64,000 nucleotides of DNA from Vagococcus entomophilus (GTDB lineage: Bacteria > Bacillota > Bacilli > Lactobacillales > Vagococcaceae): the NCBI RefSeq assembly GCF_003987595.1, contig NZ_NGJZ01000002.1:124001-188000 (forward strand), read 5' to 3'. Shown here one piece after another: positions 1 through 9,537 of this stretch. The position numbers were made by a program, and so were the translations under genes. Numbering within the stretch: position 1 is the stretch's first letter; the number at the start of each line of letters is the position of its first letter. The notes under the pieces were generated by a model. It made no database searches, was not told the origin of the DNA, and saw only the letters and a program-made list of their open reading frames with translations.

Positions 1-317
1 CAAATATGGATCCTCTGACTTGGGAAAAAGGACAAGATATCGTTGTAACAAGTTCTTTGAAAAATGGTTGGTCTCTTACTGCAAAGATTCAAAAAGAAAC
101 CAAAGATTTTAGTAACTATATTTATAATGGAAACCAACTTCTTAATCAAAATGCTACTATTGCAACAAGTACAGCAATCGGTGAAACAACTGTTAATCAG
201 GAATGGAATACCAAAACAGGAATCTATATCGATTACAGTAAGGCAAATGAGTTAAGAAAAGATTCAGCAGAGATTGAATGGACACTCTCTCCAAATGCGA
301 ATGAGGTGAAAGAATGA
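1..317 (+). CDS. WxL domain surface protein, 3' part only
   Basis: C-terminal part of a WxL-domain protein; the start lies outside the window and the reading frame is open to the left edge. The visible 104 or so residues have the beta-rich layout of the WxL C-terminal domain and end with the diagnostic IEWTLSPNA motif (a WxL motif close to the stop). WxL domains attach secreted proteins non-covalently to peptidoglycan in low-GC Gram-positives. The gene overlaps the next one by 4 bases (ATGA), so they are translationally coupled. It is the first visible member of a cluster that continues to 2557. Confidence 0.85.
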   Translation, partial: NMDPLTWEKGQDIVVTSSLKNGWSLTAKIQKETKDFSNYIYNGNQLLNQNATIATSTAIGETTVNQEWNTKTGIYIDYSKANELRKDSAEIEWTLSPNANEVKE

Positions 318-562
318 TGAAAAAGTATAAAATTGTTATTTTCATATTCATGTTCTTTTGTATAGTAGGTATTCCAACCGGGATAGCACATGCTGCTGAG
401 GTACATTCAAAGGTGACCGGAGTTCTGGTGAAAGCAGAAAAGTTGCCTCAAACAGGAGAAAAAGCCAATCAAAGAATGATTGCTGGTGGTTTTATTCTTG
501 TGGTAAGTGGTACAGCAGTCTTAGGCTATCAAGTAATGAATAGGAGGAATAAATGTGAATAA
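314..562 (+). CDS. Small LPXTG-anchored protein of the WxL locus
   Basis: An 82-residue protein with an N-terminal signal peptide (hydrophobic residues about 6-28, AHA-A cleavage), only about 15 residues of mature spacer, then the sortase signal LPQTG at 44-48, a hydrophobic helix and a basic tail (NRRNK). Almost nothing remains outside the wall after sortase cleavage. Tiny LPXTG proteins of this kind are a regular member of WxL gene clusters, where they may help seat the complex; that role is inference. Its start overlaps the upstream WxL gene and its end overlaps the GTG start of the next. Confidence 0.85.
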   Translation: MMKKYKIVIFIFMFFCIVGIPTGIAHAAEVHSKVTGVLVKAEKLPQTGEKANQRMIAGGFILVVSGTAVLGYQVMNRRNKCE

Positions 563-1046
563 ACGCTTTATTTTGGGCGGTACAATCGCTTTGGGGATAC
601 TATGTAGCTTAGGTGGAGGTAAAGTGTTTGCAGAGGACAAGGGCAATACCTCAGTCATAAGCGGTGAAATTGTGTCAGGAGATTTTTCCATGACACAGCC
701 TAATGACCTTTCTTTTAACATTAAGTTAACTGGCGAAAATCAGACTAAAAAAGTGGGAGCATTAACGTCTTCTATTATTGATAATCGTGGAATTGATGCA
801 GGGTGGCAAATTACACTGAAGTCTTCAAATTTTAATACATATAAGGATAACTATGTGCTAAAAGTTGCCCACCAAGAAATTACCAATAATGCTCAGGTAG
901 TAGTCAATCAAACTGAAAAAAGCATGAAAGAAAAAATTAGTTTGGATGCTCAAGTAAGTATTTCAAAAAATGCTACAGCAGGAACTTATGTAGCAAACTT
1001 AGAATGGAATTTGCAACCAGTTTCAAGTAAAAATATTAGTGAATAA
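555..1046 (+). CDS. WxL domain surface protein
   Basis: A 163-residue secreted protein with signal peptide (about residues 1-26, ending VFAED) followed by a single WxL domain that fills the rest. The WxL motif is LEWNLQPVS near the C-terminus. The start is GTG at 555, supported by TAGGAGGA at 541-548; an ATG at 553 is followed directly by a stop in its own frame. The gene overlaps the preceding small LPQTG gene by 8 bases. Expected to bind the cell wall non-covalently. It is a diverged paralogue of the WxL genes on both sides. Confidence 0.88.
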   Translation: MNKRFILGGTIALGILCSLGGGKVFAEDKGNTSVISGEIVSGDFSMTQPNDLSFNIKLTGENQTKKVGALTSSIIDNRGIDAGWQITLKSSNFNTYKDNYVLKVAHQEITNNAQVVVNQTEKSMKEKISLDAQVSISKNATAGTYVANLEWNLQPVSSKNISE

Positions 1047-1067
1047 AGAGAAAGAAGAGGAAAAAAG

Positions 1068-1559
1068 ATGAAAAATAAATATGTATTGATGAGCGGGTTA
1101 CTAGGTATTGTGTTAGTAGGATTAGTAGGAGGAAAACAGGCGTTAGCTGATGATACTTTAAATGGAAATACTGCGATTAGTGCAGAGGTGACTGCTGGAG
1201 ATGTAACACTTGATGTGGATAAAAATATAGATTTTGGTAAGAAAGCTTTAGCCGATATTGTTGATTTTGGTTCACAGGATATTGGTTATACTGTGACAGA
1301 CTATAGTGGAACAACGGATGGTTATTCTATTAGCGCAAAACTTACAGATAAAGATGAAACTAGAACTGTTAAATTAGGCGATACGGTACTTTCTACTGAT
1401 GCAGCCGTAGTTGTAAAACCAACTTCGAATAAAGTAGGAGAAAATAAAGATAAAGTTAAGGCTGCTTTATCCTATGAAGGAGTAACTAGTGTTAAAAAGT
1501 TTACAAGTACAATTGAATGGACGTTGACAAAAGGTCGCACAGAACAAATTGGTGAATAA
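1068..1559 (+). CDS. WxL domain surface protein
   Basis: A 163-residue secreted WxL protein, the same length as its upstream neighbour. Signal peptide about residues 1-27 (cleavage near ALADD), then a WxL domain with a conserved middle motif (IDFGKKAL, VDFGSQDIGYTVTDYSG) and the terminal IEWTLTKG. An AGAGGAAAAAAG ribosome site precedes the ATG. It lies 21 bases after the previous gene and 5 bases before the DUF916 gene, so all are one transcript. Function: cell-wall attachment and surface-complex formation by family knowledge; ligand unknown. Confidence 0.88.
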   Translation: MKNKYVLMSGLLGIVLVGLVGGKQALADDTLNGNTAISAEVTAGDVTLDVDKNIDFGKKALADIVDFGSQDIGYTVTDYSGTTDGYSISAKLTDKDETRTVKLGDTVLSTDAAVVVKPTSNKVGENKDKVKAALSYEGVTSVKKFTSTIEWTLTKGRTEQIGE

Positions 1560-1564
1560 AGAAG

Positions 1565-2557
1565 ATGGTCAAAATAATGAATAAAAAAAAATGGTGTTCT
1601 TTATTGCTTGGTACAATTATGTTGTTTGCAGTCCCACTGCTTGCTCATGGAGAAACAAAATCAGACAACTATTCAGTGAGTCCAATTTTTTCAGAAAATC
1701 AAACTACTAATGTAACTAGTTTCTATGACATCAAGTGGTCTCCGGGAAAGACGGAAAAAGTGGGTGTGCGAATTACTAATAATTCAGATGAAGATCGAGA
1801 ATATACGCTGACAACAAATAAAGCGCAAACCAATAAAAATGGGATTATCGATTATTCCAGTACACAAAAAGAAGAGACCAAAGGACATCGAATAACAGAA
1901 ATGGTCCGATTTCCTCCTGTTGTAAAAGTTTTGGCCCATACAAGTCAGGATATATATACGGAGTTTACTTTCCCACAAGCAGATTTCAATGGGATTCTAA
2001 TGGGAGGAATTCATATTTCAGAAAAAAAACAACAGAATTCTTCCCAAGGAGTAACCAACGTCATTGCCTATAATATTCCACTAGTGATTCGAGGGAATAT
2101 TGAGCAACGTCCAGACGCAAAAATTAAATTTGGGACAATCTCTTTTGAAAAAGAAACAGTCAATCATTATGCTTTAGCCATGAAACTAACAAATGTGGAG
2201 ACGAACTTTTTAAAAAATGTTTCTGTTAAAGTCAAGATAAAAAACGAGAAAGAAAAAGTAGTGGATGAGCAAGAAAGTACGGTAGATATTACACCTGAGA
2301 CTACTTTTTCATACCCTATACACTTAAAATCTGCTTATAAGTCAGGCAAATATCATGTGGAAATAGCATTGAAGCATGATAAGCAAGTGTGGAAAAAAAG
2401 TAAGACTATTGTGCTATCAAATGATCAAGCTAAACAATTAAAACAGTCTTCGAAAAGTAAAAAGATAGCTGGTTTTCCAGTAATAATGGGACTTCTGTTG
2501 TTTTTTGTTTTGTTTGTAATTGGTTTCATTTTATTGAAAATAAAAAAGAAAAAATAA
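1565..2557 (+). CDS. DUF916/DUF3324 WxL-interacting membrane protein
   Basis: About 330 residues: signal peptide (ending AHGETKS), an N-terminal DUF916-type (WxLIP peptidoglycan-binding) Ig-like domain about 35-155, a DUF3324-type second Ig-like domain about 165-285, a C-terminal transmembrane helix (about 302-325) and a short lysine tail. Proteins with this order are partners of WxL proteins and tether the complex to the membrane. An ATG four codons in, at 1577, is equally plausible as the start, since ribosome-site spacing does not decide it. Last gene of the WxL operon; a strong terminator follows. Confidence 0.88.
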   Translation: MVKIMNKKKWCSLLLGTIMLFAVPLLAHGETKSDNYSVSPIFSENQTTNVTSFYDIKWSPGKTEKVGVRITNNSDEDREYTLTTNKAQTNKNGIIDYSSTQKEETKGHRITEMVRFPPVVKVLAHTSQDIYTEFTFPQADFNGILMGGIHISEKKQQNSSQGVTNVIAYNIPLVIRGNIEQRPDAKIKFGTISFEKETVNHYALAMKLTNVETNFLKNVSVKVKIKNEKEKVVDEQESTVDITPETTFSYPIHLKSAYKSGKYHVEIALKHDKQVWKKSKTIVLSNDQAKQLKQSSKSKKIAGFPVIMGLLLFFVLFVIGFILLKIKKKK

Positions 2558-2566
2558 TTGTTAGAT

Positions 2567-2610
2567 AGGGCTAAAGAATCAATTTTGATTCTTTAGCCCT
2601 ATGTTTGTTT
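2567..2610 (+). terminator. Rho-independent terminator of the WxL operon
   Basis: A perfect 15-bp stem (2567-2581 with 2586-2600) around an ATTT loop, followed by a T-rich tract. It closes the WxL operon and separates it from the lectin-like gene. Confidence 0.9.
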
Positions 2611-2676
2611 ACTTTACTCTGTACTTTAAGTACAAATAGTTTTTGTTATTCATACTCGGTATCCATCTGCTTAAAA

Positions 2677-2704
2677 TTGACTTTTCAAATAATGGTTGTA
2701 TAAT
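2677..2704 (+). promoter_or_regulatory. Sigma-A promoter of the lectin-like gene
   Basis: TTGACT at 2677-2682 and a perfect TATAAT at 2699-2704 with a 16-bp spacer, 36 bases ahead of the start codon. It shows that the lectin-like gene is transcribed on its own after the WxL terminator. Confidence 0.75.
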
Positions 2705-2739
2705 GAGTCTAATGAATTGTTTGAAAAAGGGGTGTAAAA

Positions 2740-4773
2740 ATGAGGAAACAGGTAATAGTTTTGTGTAGTTTTTTATTCTTATGCTTTATAGTAGGAGCAA
2801 ATAGTCATGTTATGTATGCAGACACGCTAAGTGATGAGTTACCAAGTCCTAATACGCGAGCCAGTTATTACCCAGACGATATTGCAGAGGTCGATTTGAG
2901 TAACTATTTTGAAATAATTGGAGATGCAAGAGTTCACGAAATGAGGAAGAATATCGTGGTTCCAATACCAGCTAGCACATCAAAAGTAGGTGCTATGTGG
3001 GGGAAAAGAAAAATTGACTTAGCTAAAAGTTTTGATACGGCGATGTACATGTGGATGAGCAGAGGCAGTAGTCGGTCTTTAGCAGATGGTGTTACGTTCA
3101 CTCTTCATAATGATGCTAGAGATTTGTCTCAAGTTATAGGAGCAGTTGGGCAGGGAATCTCGGTTTACGGCGGGTCTGGCAGCCGGAATACTTATATCAA
3201 AAATGCGTTAACAGTAGAAATTGATCCCTATTATAATTCGGATTATGATCGGGATGTAAGAGGAACACATGTAGCAATTATGAAACCTGGAAGTTATGCA
3301 ACGATGCTGACGCAACGGGCGCACAATAAATACGGGACGCCTTTACAAAATTTAAGTATAGATGATACTGATTGGAAATTGTTTCGAATTAGTTGGGAGA
3401 CAACAGACAAAGGGATTACAGGAAGATTAAACGTTTCATTACAAAGAAGAAATTCAAATGGAACACTAACGAATATAGGCACAATCAAGTCTAACTTAAT
3501 CAACGTGCAAGAAGAGTTTGGTAGCAAGCTCGTCAACTGGGGATTTACGGCTTCATCGGGTGCTTTATATGGGGAGTACAATTTTGCGATGAAGGATATG
3601 CCACAAATAGAAGCTGGCAAACTAGAAAAAAGGGTGCGGAATATTTCAAAAAATGAAGAATTTTTTGAAGAGATGACTTCTGCTCGACAGGATCAATTAG
3701 TCGAGTACGAGTTAAGTTATGACAATTCAGCAGCCGACTGGCCAACGAAAGAGAATTTAAGTTTCTTAGATAAAATTGACAACGAGGCTATGAGCTACGA
3801 AAGAGGAAGTACAACTGTCTTATTTCAAAAGACAACAGGTAATATCACAGAAAAAAAGGTGCCAGATACATGTTGGAATGAGGGGGATTTTCGTTACATC
3901 ACTGAAGATGTTAGAGAAGGAGATAAAGTTATTATTCGATATCGAGTAAAAACCAAAGCAATTCCGCAGCATAAGAAAGAGATAAAAAATACGTTTGAAA
4001 TTCAATCCGTTTCAGGAATTAGAAGTACGTCTGAAGCAGTCAGTGTCCATTTACAAACAATGTATACGATAACAGAAAAGTATCAAACCAAAACAGGGTA
4101 TCCCAATACGATTATCAAAGACATTCAACCTGAAAGCATACAAGAAAAAGAAGGCGGAGCGAAGTATCAAGGAGAGGCGAAAGAGATTATTCTTGATGAG
4201 CTGATATATGAGTGCATATATTATCAAATCAATGATGGGTCGGAACACAGTGGTGTAAGGCCTAAGATTGAGGAACTAGAAAAAGATACGACGATTAAAT
4301 ACACCTATGCCCCCAAAAAACGCAGCCTATTCATCCGACAGCGGGTTTTAAACTCGCTTAGTGAATTAGTGGTTCCAAATTTAGCTATCATGAAGCTTCA
4401 GCTGAAAAATAAGGAACTGCCCCATGAAGTTATACAGACAAGAAATTTCTTTTTAGATTCAACGTTTGATGATCAGGAGTATCGGTACATGCCAACAACT
4501 ATTGTACTAAATAAGACGTTTACGCTACAAACAATTGTTCCACAAAATTATAAAAATGTTGGCTATACGGTTGCCTCAAGAAAAGACCAAGCAGATAATA
4601 TGAGTGAGCTAAAACCTGGTGTGCCAACTCTTGATTTAAGTGAAAATCAACAGGATTATTGGATTAATATTTACATTCAACCAGACTTGGGAGGAAGTCC
4701 TTACGTTTTTCCTTATAGTTGGGATTACAAAATAGTATGGCAACCAATAGAAGGCTGGAATACTCCAAGATAG
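2740..4773 (+). CDS. Secreted L-type lectin-like protein with MucBP-like region
   Basis: A 677-residue exported protein (signal peptide about 1-28, ending MYADTL). Residues about 50-290 resemble the bacterial L-type lectin fold seen in WxL-cluster proteins (motifs DTAMYMWMS, ADGVTFTLHND, WGFTASSGALYGEYNFAMKD). Residues about 300-440 look like a DUF11/isopeptide-type beta domain (YELSYDNSAADWPTKENLSFLDKID). About 445-525 is MucBP-like (TITEKYQTKTGYPNTI), and a diverged beta-rich C-terminus follows. No WxL motif, LPXTG or C-terminal membrane helix is present, so it is probably released or held by partners. RBS AAAGGGGTG precedes the ATG. Domain calls are from motif patterns; the ligand is unknown. 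Confidence 0.7.
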   Translation: MRKQVIVLCSFLFLCFIVGANSHVMYADTLSDELPSPNTRASYYPDDIAEVDLSNYFEIIGDARVHEMRKNIVVPIPASTSKVGAMWGKRKIDLAKSFDTAMYMWMSRGSSRSLADGVTFTLHNDARDLSQVIGAVGQGISVYGGSGSRNTYIKNALTVEIDPYYNSDYDRDVRGTHVAIMKPGSYATMLTQRAHNKYGTPLQNLSIDDTDWKLFRISWETTDKGITGRLNVSLQRRNSNGTLTNIGTIKSNLINVQEEFGSKLVNWGFTASSGALYGEYNFAMKDMPQIEAGKLEKRVRNISKNEEFFEEMTSARQDQLVEYELSYDNSAADWPTKENLSFLDKIDNEAMSYERGSTTVLFQKTTGNITEKKVPDTCWNEGDFRYITEDVREGDKVIIRYRVKTKAIPQHKKEIKNTFEIQSVSGIRSTSEAVSVHLQTMYTITEKYQTKTGYPNTIIKDIQPESIQEKEGGAKYQGEAKEIILDELIYECIYYQINDGSEHSGVRPKIEELEKDTTIKYTYAPKKRSLFIRQRVLNSLSELVVPNLAIMKLQLKNKELPHEVIQTRNFFLDSTFDDQEYRYMPTTIVLNKTFTLQTIVPQNYKNVGYTVASRKDQADNMSELKPGVPTLDLSENQQDYWINIYIQPDLGGSPYVFPYSWDYKIVWQPIEGWNTPR

Positions 4774-4822
4774 CCCAACCATTTGGAAAATAGGAGCATC
4801 GTGACACCAAAACAATAAAATA

Positions 4823-4851
4823 TTGCGTTTTAATAGTATATTTGGTAGTAT
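4823..4851 (+). promoter_or_regulatory. Promoter for the leuS T-box transcript
   Basis: TTGCGT at 4823-4828, 17-bp spacer, TAGTAT at 4846-4851. Transcription from here would include the whole T-box leader ahead of leuS. Confidence 0.6.
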
Positions 4852-4857
4852 AAAGGG

Positions 4858-5090
4858 GAAGATGCGAGGATGAGGAGTAGTAAGGAGTCCGTTCTTTTTA
4901 GAGAGTGTGTGGCTAGTGGAAACACACAAGAGCCCTTTTGAACTTACCTTTGAGCTGATATCTATTTTAGATCGGAAGTACATCCGTTATCATGTAGAGG
5001 CACTGCATTGTCAGTGTGAAATTTAGGTGGTACCACGTCTGACTGTTCGTCCTATAAAAGTGAAATTAGTTCGCTTTTATAGGCTTTTTA
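4858..5090 (+). promoter_or_regulatory. T-box leader (leucine) of leuS
   Basis: The antiterminator carries the T-box core AGGTGGTACCACG at 5025-5037. It is followed by a terminator made of a 14-bp stem (5051-5064 with 5070-5083) and a TTTTTATTTT run. The UGGU in the core fits the A discriminator and CCA end of tRNA-Leu. In the stem I region the GAA-CTT-ACC context at 4940-4948 gives CTT (4943-4945) as probable specifier codon, which is leucine and matches the gene. Uncharged tRNA-Leu should stabilise the antiterminator and switch leuS on. The specifier assignment is inference from position and identity. Confidence 0.9.
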
Positions 5091-5117
5091 TTTTATCAAA
5101 ATTTTGGAGGGAAAAGC

Positions 5118-7532
5118 ATGAGCTACCAACACAAAGAAATTGAAAAAAAATGGCAACACTATTGGGCTCGAACCAATAGTTTTAATACAACCAATAACCC
5201 AGAGAAAGAAAACTTTTATGCGTTAGATATGTTTCCTTATCCCTCAGGTCAAGGCTTGCATGTAGGTCATCCAGAGGGCTATACAGCAACAGACGCACTT
5301 GCACGTATGAAACGCAGCCAAGGGTACAATGTCTTGCATCCGATGGGGTGGGATGCTTTTGGTCTTCCTGCAGAGCAATACGCACTAGATACAGGAAATG
5401 ATCCAGCTGAGTTCACTAAAAAGAATATTGAAACCTTTAAGCGTCAAATTAATTCACTAGGTTTTAGTTACGACTGGAATCGAGAAATCAACACGACAGA
5501 TCCAGAGTATTACAAATGGACGCAGTGGATTTTCACAAAATTATATGAAAAAGGCCTAGCTTATGAGGCAGAGGTTCCGGTCAACTGGTGTCCAGCATTG
5601 GGCACAGTTTTAGCCAATGAAGAGGTAATTGATGGGAAATCTGAGCGTGGGGGGCATCCTGTCCACCGTGTTCCGATGAAACAGTGGATGTTGAAGATCA
5701 CAGCGTATGCAGATCGTTTGTTAGAGGATTTGGATACAGTAGATTGGCCGGATAGTATCAAAGAGATGCAACGTCATTGGATTGGAAAATCGGTCGGGGC
5801 AAAGGTAACATTTGCAGTCGAAAATACAGCAGACTCTTTTGAAGTCTTTACGACACGCCCAGATACTTTGTTTGGTGCAACATATACAGTATTAGCGCCG
5901 GAGCTTGCACTAGTTCAAAAAATTACAACACCCGAGCAAAAAGCAGCTGTTGCAGCCTACATTGAAGAAGCAGGTAAAAAATCAGAGCTTGCTCGTACCG
6001 ATTTGGCGAAAGAGAAAACCGGGGTCTTCACGGGCGCATATGCGATTAATCCAGTAAATGGGGCGAAAGTTCCAATTTGGATCTCTGATTATGTGCTGGC
6101 TACTTACGGGACGGGTGCGATTATGGCTGTTCCAGCTCATGACGAACGCGACTATGAATTTGCTCAAGCATTTGGTATTGAAATCATTCCTGTCATTGAA
6201 GGTGGGGATGTGACAAAAGAAGCGTATACGGGTGATGGAAAACATATTCACTCTGGATTTCTTGATGGTTTAAATAAAGAAGAAGCAATCGAAAAAGTAG
6301 TAGAATGGCTAGAAGGTAAAGGGGTTGGGCAAAAGGAAACAAGTTACCGCCTACGTGATTGGTTGTTTTCTCGCCAAAGATATTGGGGAGAGCCGATTCC
6401 CATTATTCACTGGGAAGATGGAACTACGACGGCGCTTAAAGAAGAGGAGTTACCTCTTGTTTTACCAGTCACAGATGACATCAAGCCAAGTGGTACGGGA
6501 GAATCTCCATTGGCAAACATTACGGATTGGGTAAATGTCGTCGATCCTGTGACGGGTAAAAAAGGCAAACGTGAGACCAATACTATGCCACAATGGGCAG
6601 GAAGCTCTTGGTATTTCTTGCGTTATGTGGATCCACATAATAAAAAACAATTAGCTGATCCAGAAAAATTAAAAAAATGGTTACCCGTGGATATCTATAT
6701 TGGTGGTGCAGAACATGCAGTTCTTCATCTGCTTTATGCACGTTTCTGGCATAAATTCTTATATGATTTAGGAATTGTCCCAACTGCGGAGCCGTTCCAA
6801 AAACTGTATAACCAAGGAATGATTTTAGGTGAAAATAACGAAAAAATGTCTAAATCCCGGGGGAATGTGGTCAACCCTGATGATGTTGTAGCCAAATACG
6901 GTGCCGATACCTTACGCTTGTACGAAATGTTTATGGGGCCCTTGGATGCTTCTATTGCTTGGAATGACAATGGATTGGAAGGAAGTCGAAAATTCTTAGA
7001 CCGAGTATGGCGTTTATTTGTAGACGAGAACAATAACATGCGTGATCGTATTACGACTAAAAACGATGGCAAATTGACAAAGGTTTACCATCAAACTGTT
7101 AAAAAAGTCACAGAAGACTTTGAACAACTGCATTTTAATACGGGGATTTCTCAATTGATGGTCTTTATCAATGAAGCCTATAAAGTAGAAATTTTACCTT
7201 ACGAATACGTAGAAGGATTTGTCCAATTGTTAGCACCGATTGCGCCACATATCGCCGAAGAATTGTGGGAAATTTTAGGGAACAAAGAAAGCTTGACTTA
7301 CGTATCATGGCCAACATACGATGAGAAAGAGTTAGTCGAAAATGAAATTGAAGTTGTATTCCAAGTCAACGGAAAAGTTCGGGCAAAAGAAAAAGTGGCA
7401 ACGGGCTTAACTCGTGAAGAGCTCGAAGAGTTAGCACTTGCCAATGAATCTATTCAACAGTCTGTTTCTGGCAAAAACATTCGAAAAGTGATTGCTATTC
7501 CAGACAAATTAGTTAACATTGTAGCCAATTAA
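5118..7532 (+). CDS. leuS: Leucine-tRNA ligase
   Basis: Class I aminoacyl-tRNA synthetase that charges tRNA-Leu; cytoplasmic. At 804 residues it has the normal bacterial length. The ATP-binding HIGH motif reads HVGH at 48-51 and KMSKS is near residue 577. The CP1 editing insert is present ([17 protein letters not shown], and the [14 protein letters not shown] block), and the tRNA-binding C-terminus ends in [23 protein letters not shown] lies just upstream of the ATG. Its expression is controlled by the T-box leader directly in front. Confidence 0.98.
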   Translation: MSYQHKEIEKKWQHYWARTNSFNTTNNPEKENFYALDMFPYPSGQGLHVGHPEGYTATDALARMKRSQGYNVLHPMGWDAFGLPAEQYALDTGNDPAEFTKKNIETFKRQINSLGFSYDWNREINTTDPEYYKWTQWIFTKLYEKGLAYEAEVPVNWCPALGTVLANEEVIDGKSERGGHPVHRVPMKQWMLKITAYADRLLEDLDTVDWPDSIKEMQRHWIGKSVGAKVTFAVENTADSFEVFTTRPDTLFGATYTVLAPELALVQKITTPEQKAAVAAYIEEAGKKSELARTDLAKEKTGVFTGAYAINPVNGAKVPIWISDYVLATYGTGAIMAVPAHDERDYEFAQAFGIEIIPVIEGGDVTKEAYTGDGKHIHSGFLDGLNKEEAIEKVVEWLEGKGVGQKETSYRLRDWLFSRQRYWGEPIPIIHWEDGTTTALKEEELPLVLPVTDDIKPSGTGESPLANITDWVNVVDPVTGKKGKRETNTMPQWAGSSWYFLRYVDPHNKKQLADPEKLKKWLPVDIYIGGAEHAVLHLLYARFWHKFLYDLGIVPTAEPFQKLYNQGMILGENNEKMSKSRGNVVNPDDVVAKYGADTLRLYEMFMGPLDASIAWNDNGLEGSRKFLDRVWRLFVDENNNMRDRITTKNDGKLTKVYHQTVKKVTEDFEQLHFNTGISQLMVFINEAYKVEILPYEYVEGFVQLLAPIAPHIAEELWEILGNKESLTYVSWPTYDEKELVENEIEVVFQVNGKVRAKEKVATGLTREELEELALANESIQQSVSGKNIRKVIAIPDKLVNIVAN

Positions 7533-7550
7533 AGTCCAATGATTACAAAT

Positions 7551-7590
7551 AAGAGCCTGAAACATAACTGTTATGTTTCAGGCTCTTATT
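7551..7590 (+). terminator. Terminator after leuS
   Basis: A perfect 17-bp stem (7551-7567 with 7571-7587) with a 3-base loop. The stem core GAGCCTGAAACATAA recurs with small changes at 43960-43974. A weaker hairpin and T run (about 7640-7682) follow in the gap before the flippase gene. Confidence 0.88.
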
Positions 7591-7828
7591 ATCAGAATAG
7601 GTGGCACGAGTAAAAACAAGCCCAATCTTCGAGAATAAGTCTGAATTTAAAGCACAATTCCCATAGATTCAGGCTTTTTTTAAGAGTTAACGCTTGCTAT
7701 TCTAAACGTTATTCTTTTAGTTTAAATAAAAAAAGTGAAAAACTTCACTTGGTTATAAAAGAGTTTGCATATCTCAAAAAGAACGATTAAAATAAAAGAA
7801 TGAAAACTGAAGAAAGTTGAGTGAATCA

Positions 7829-9463
7829 ATGCCAGAACAAAGTTATGTGCACAAAGAGCTTAACACAAAAGAAAAGATGGTACGCGGATCCATGTGGATG
7901 ACAATTGGAAGCATTAGTTCCAGATTATTAGGTGCCATTTATATCATTCCGTGGTATGCATGGATGGGCGAAAATGCCAAAGTTGCCAATGCACTCTTTA
8001 CCAAAGGCTACAATATCTATGCGCTATTTTTAATGATTGCAACTGCCGGGATTCCTAGTGCGGTGGCGAAACAAATCGCCTATTACAATTCTTTAAATGA
8101 ATATCAAGTAAGCAAACGCTTATTCAAGCGTTCGATGTTTTTAATGGGAGGACTGGGTATTCTCTTTGCCGGGATCATGTATTTCGCAGCACCGCTGTTG
8201 TCTGGTGGGAACAAAGAGTTAATCCCTACCATGCGCGCTTTGAGTGCGGCGGTGCTAATCTTTCCTTGTATGAGTGTCATTCGAGGGTTTTTCCAAGGCT
8301 ATCAAGATATGTTGCCATCTGCTATTTCACAGGTAGTTGAGCAGTTTATTCGGGTCTTTTATATGCTACTGGCAACCTTTATTATTATGAAAGTTGGTCA
8401 AGGAGACTATGTCCATGCGGTTACACAGACGACTTTTGCAGCCTTTGTAGGGATGGTAGGCGCTTTTGGGGCACTGTTTTGGTACTACAAAAAACAGGGA
8501 CCTAAGATGCGTTATTTAGAGGCTAACAGTAATAATCAGATACAAGTTTCTGAAAACTCACTTATTAAAGAGATGTTACTTGAGGCGGTTCCTTTTGTGA
8601 TAGTCGGGTCAGGGATTACAATTTTTAAACTAGTCGATCAAGCAACCTTTGAATGGATGATGCGTGGTTTTACCAATTATTCCGCTCGTCAGCTGGATGA
8701 GCTATTTAGTATATTTAGTGCCAATCCTGATAAACTCACAATGATTACCATCTCGCTTGCCACTTCATTAGCTGCTGCGGGTTTGCCACTGATTACAGAA
8801 ACGTTCGCTCGAAAAAACGTTAAGGAGCTAGCGGTTCAGGTTAGTGATAATCTGCAATTGTTTTTCTTTGTGATGATTCCAGCCACACTTGGTATGATCG
8901 TTTTGGCTCGACCATTGAATACCATGTTCTATGCACCAGATCATTTAGGTGCGGCAGTTTTAGTAGAAGCCTGTTATGTGGGCTTAATTTTAGGCTTTTA
9001 TATGCTCGTCTCAACGATACTTCAAGGATTGTATGAAAATAATTTGGCCATGATTTATCTGGGCATTGGCTTTGTTGTAAAATTAGTCTTGCAATACCCG
9101 TTGATTAGAATGTTCGAAGTATACGGTCCATTACTTGCAACAGGCATTGGTTTTGCTGTAACGAGTTACTTGACTATTCGCAAAGTCTATCATATTACGA
9201 AATTTAAAGTGGGCTTTACTGCACGAAGAACGTTACTAATTTTCTTACTAAGTCTAGTGATGATGTTGGCTACGATTGTATCAAAAGAGCTTGCTTACAT
9301 CGTTTTAAACCCAGACAGTAAAAGCCAATCCTTCGTTATTTCGATTTTTTCGATGCTTGTAGGAGTGGCGGTTTATGGCTATCTAACGTTAAAAGTTCGC
9401 CTAGCTGATCGATTGCTAGGGGAAAAGGTAGCAAAAATCAGAAGAAAATTTAGGATTAAATAA
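7829..9463 (+). CDS. MurJ/SpoVB-type polysaccharide or lipid II flippase
   Basis: A polytopic membrane protein of about 544 residues with about 14 predicted transmembrane helices and a basic C-terminal tail. It belongs to the MOP superfamily (MurJ/SpoVB/YtgP branch; N-terminal pattern MVRGSMWMTIGSISSRLLGAIYIIPW). By family it flips lipid-linked wall precursors, possibly lipid II, across the membrane; the exact substrate is not visible. I prefer ATG 7829. An in-frame TTG at 7817 touches the AAGAAAG ribosome site and leaves no spacing. The gene stands alone between two terminators. Confidence 0.85.
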   Translation: MPEQSYVHKELNTKEKMVRGSMWMTIGSISSRLLGAIYIIPWYAWMGENAKVANALFTKGYNIYALFLMIATAGIPSAVAKQIAYYNSLNEYQVSKRLFKRSMFLMGGLGILFAGIMYFAAPLLSGGNKELIPTMRALSAAVLIFPCMSVIRGFFQGYQDMLPSAISQVVEQFIRVFYMLLATFIIMKVGQGDYVHAVTQTTFAAFVGMVGAFGALFWYYKKQGPKMRYLEANSNNQIQVSENSLIKEMLLEAVPFVIVGSGITIFKLVDQATFEWMMRGFTNYSARQLDELFSIFSANPDKLTMITISLATSLAAAGLPLITETFARKNVKELAVQVSDNLQLFFFVMIPATLGMIVLARPLNTMFYAPDHLGAAVLVEACYVGLILGFYMLVSTILQGLYENNLAMIYLGIGFVVKLVLQYPLIRMFEVYGPLLATGIGFAVTSYLTIRKVYHITKFKVGFTARRTLLIFLLSLVMMLATIVSKELAYIVLNPDSKSQSFVISIFSMLVGVAVYGYLTLKVRLADRLLGEKVAKIRRKFRIK

Positions 9464-9473
9464 AATAAGTTAG

Positions 9474-9518
9474 AATGGAGCAAAACTAAGCAAAAAATGT
9501 TTTGTTCCATTTTTCTCT
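9474..9518 (+). terminator. Terminator after the flippase gene
   Basis: A 13-bp stem with one G-T pair (9474-9486 with 9499-9511), loop of 12 and a TTTTTCTCTTTT tail. It lies only about 20 bases before the next start codon, so the next gene may rely on partial readthrough or its own promoter. Confidence 0.75.
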
Positions 9519-9537
9519 TTTAGAAAGGATGATTTGG

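Noticed and set aside
4636..4983. Minus-strand open frame over the leuS leader
   Set aside because: It lies across the T-box promoter and the end of the lectin-like gene, with no family likeness.
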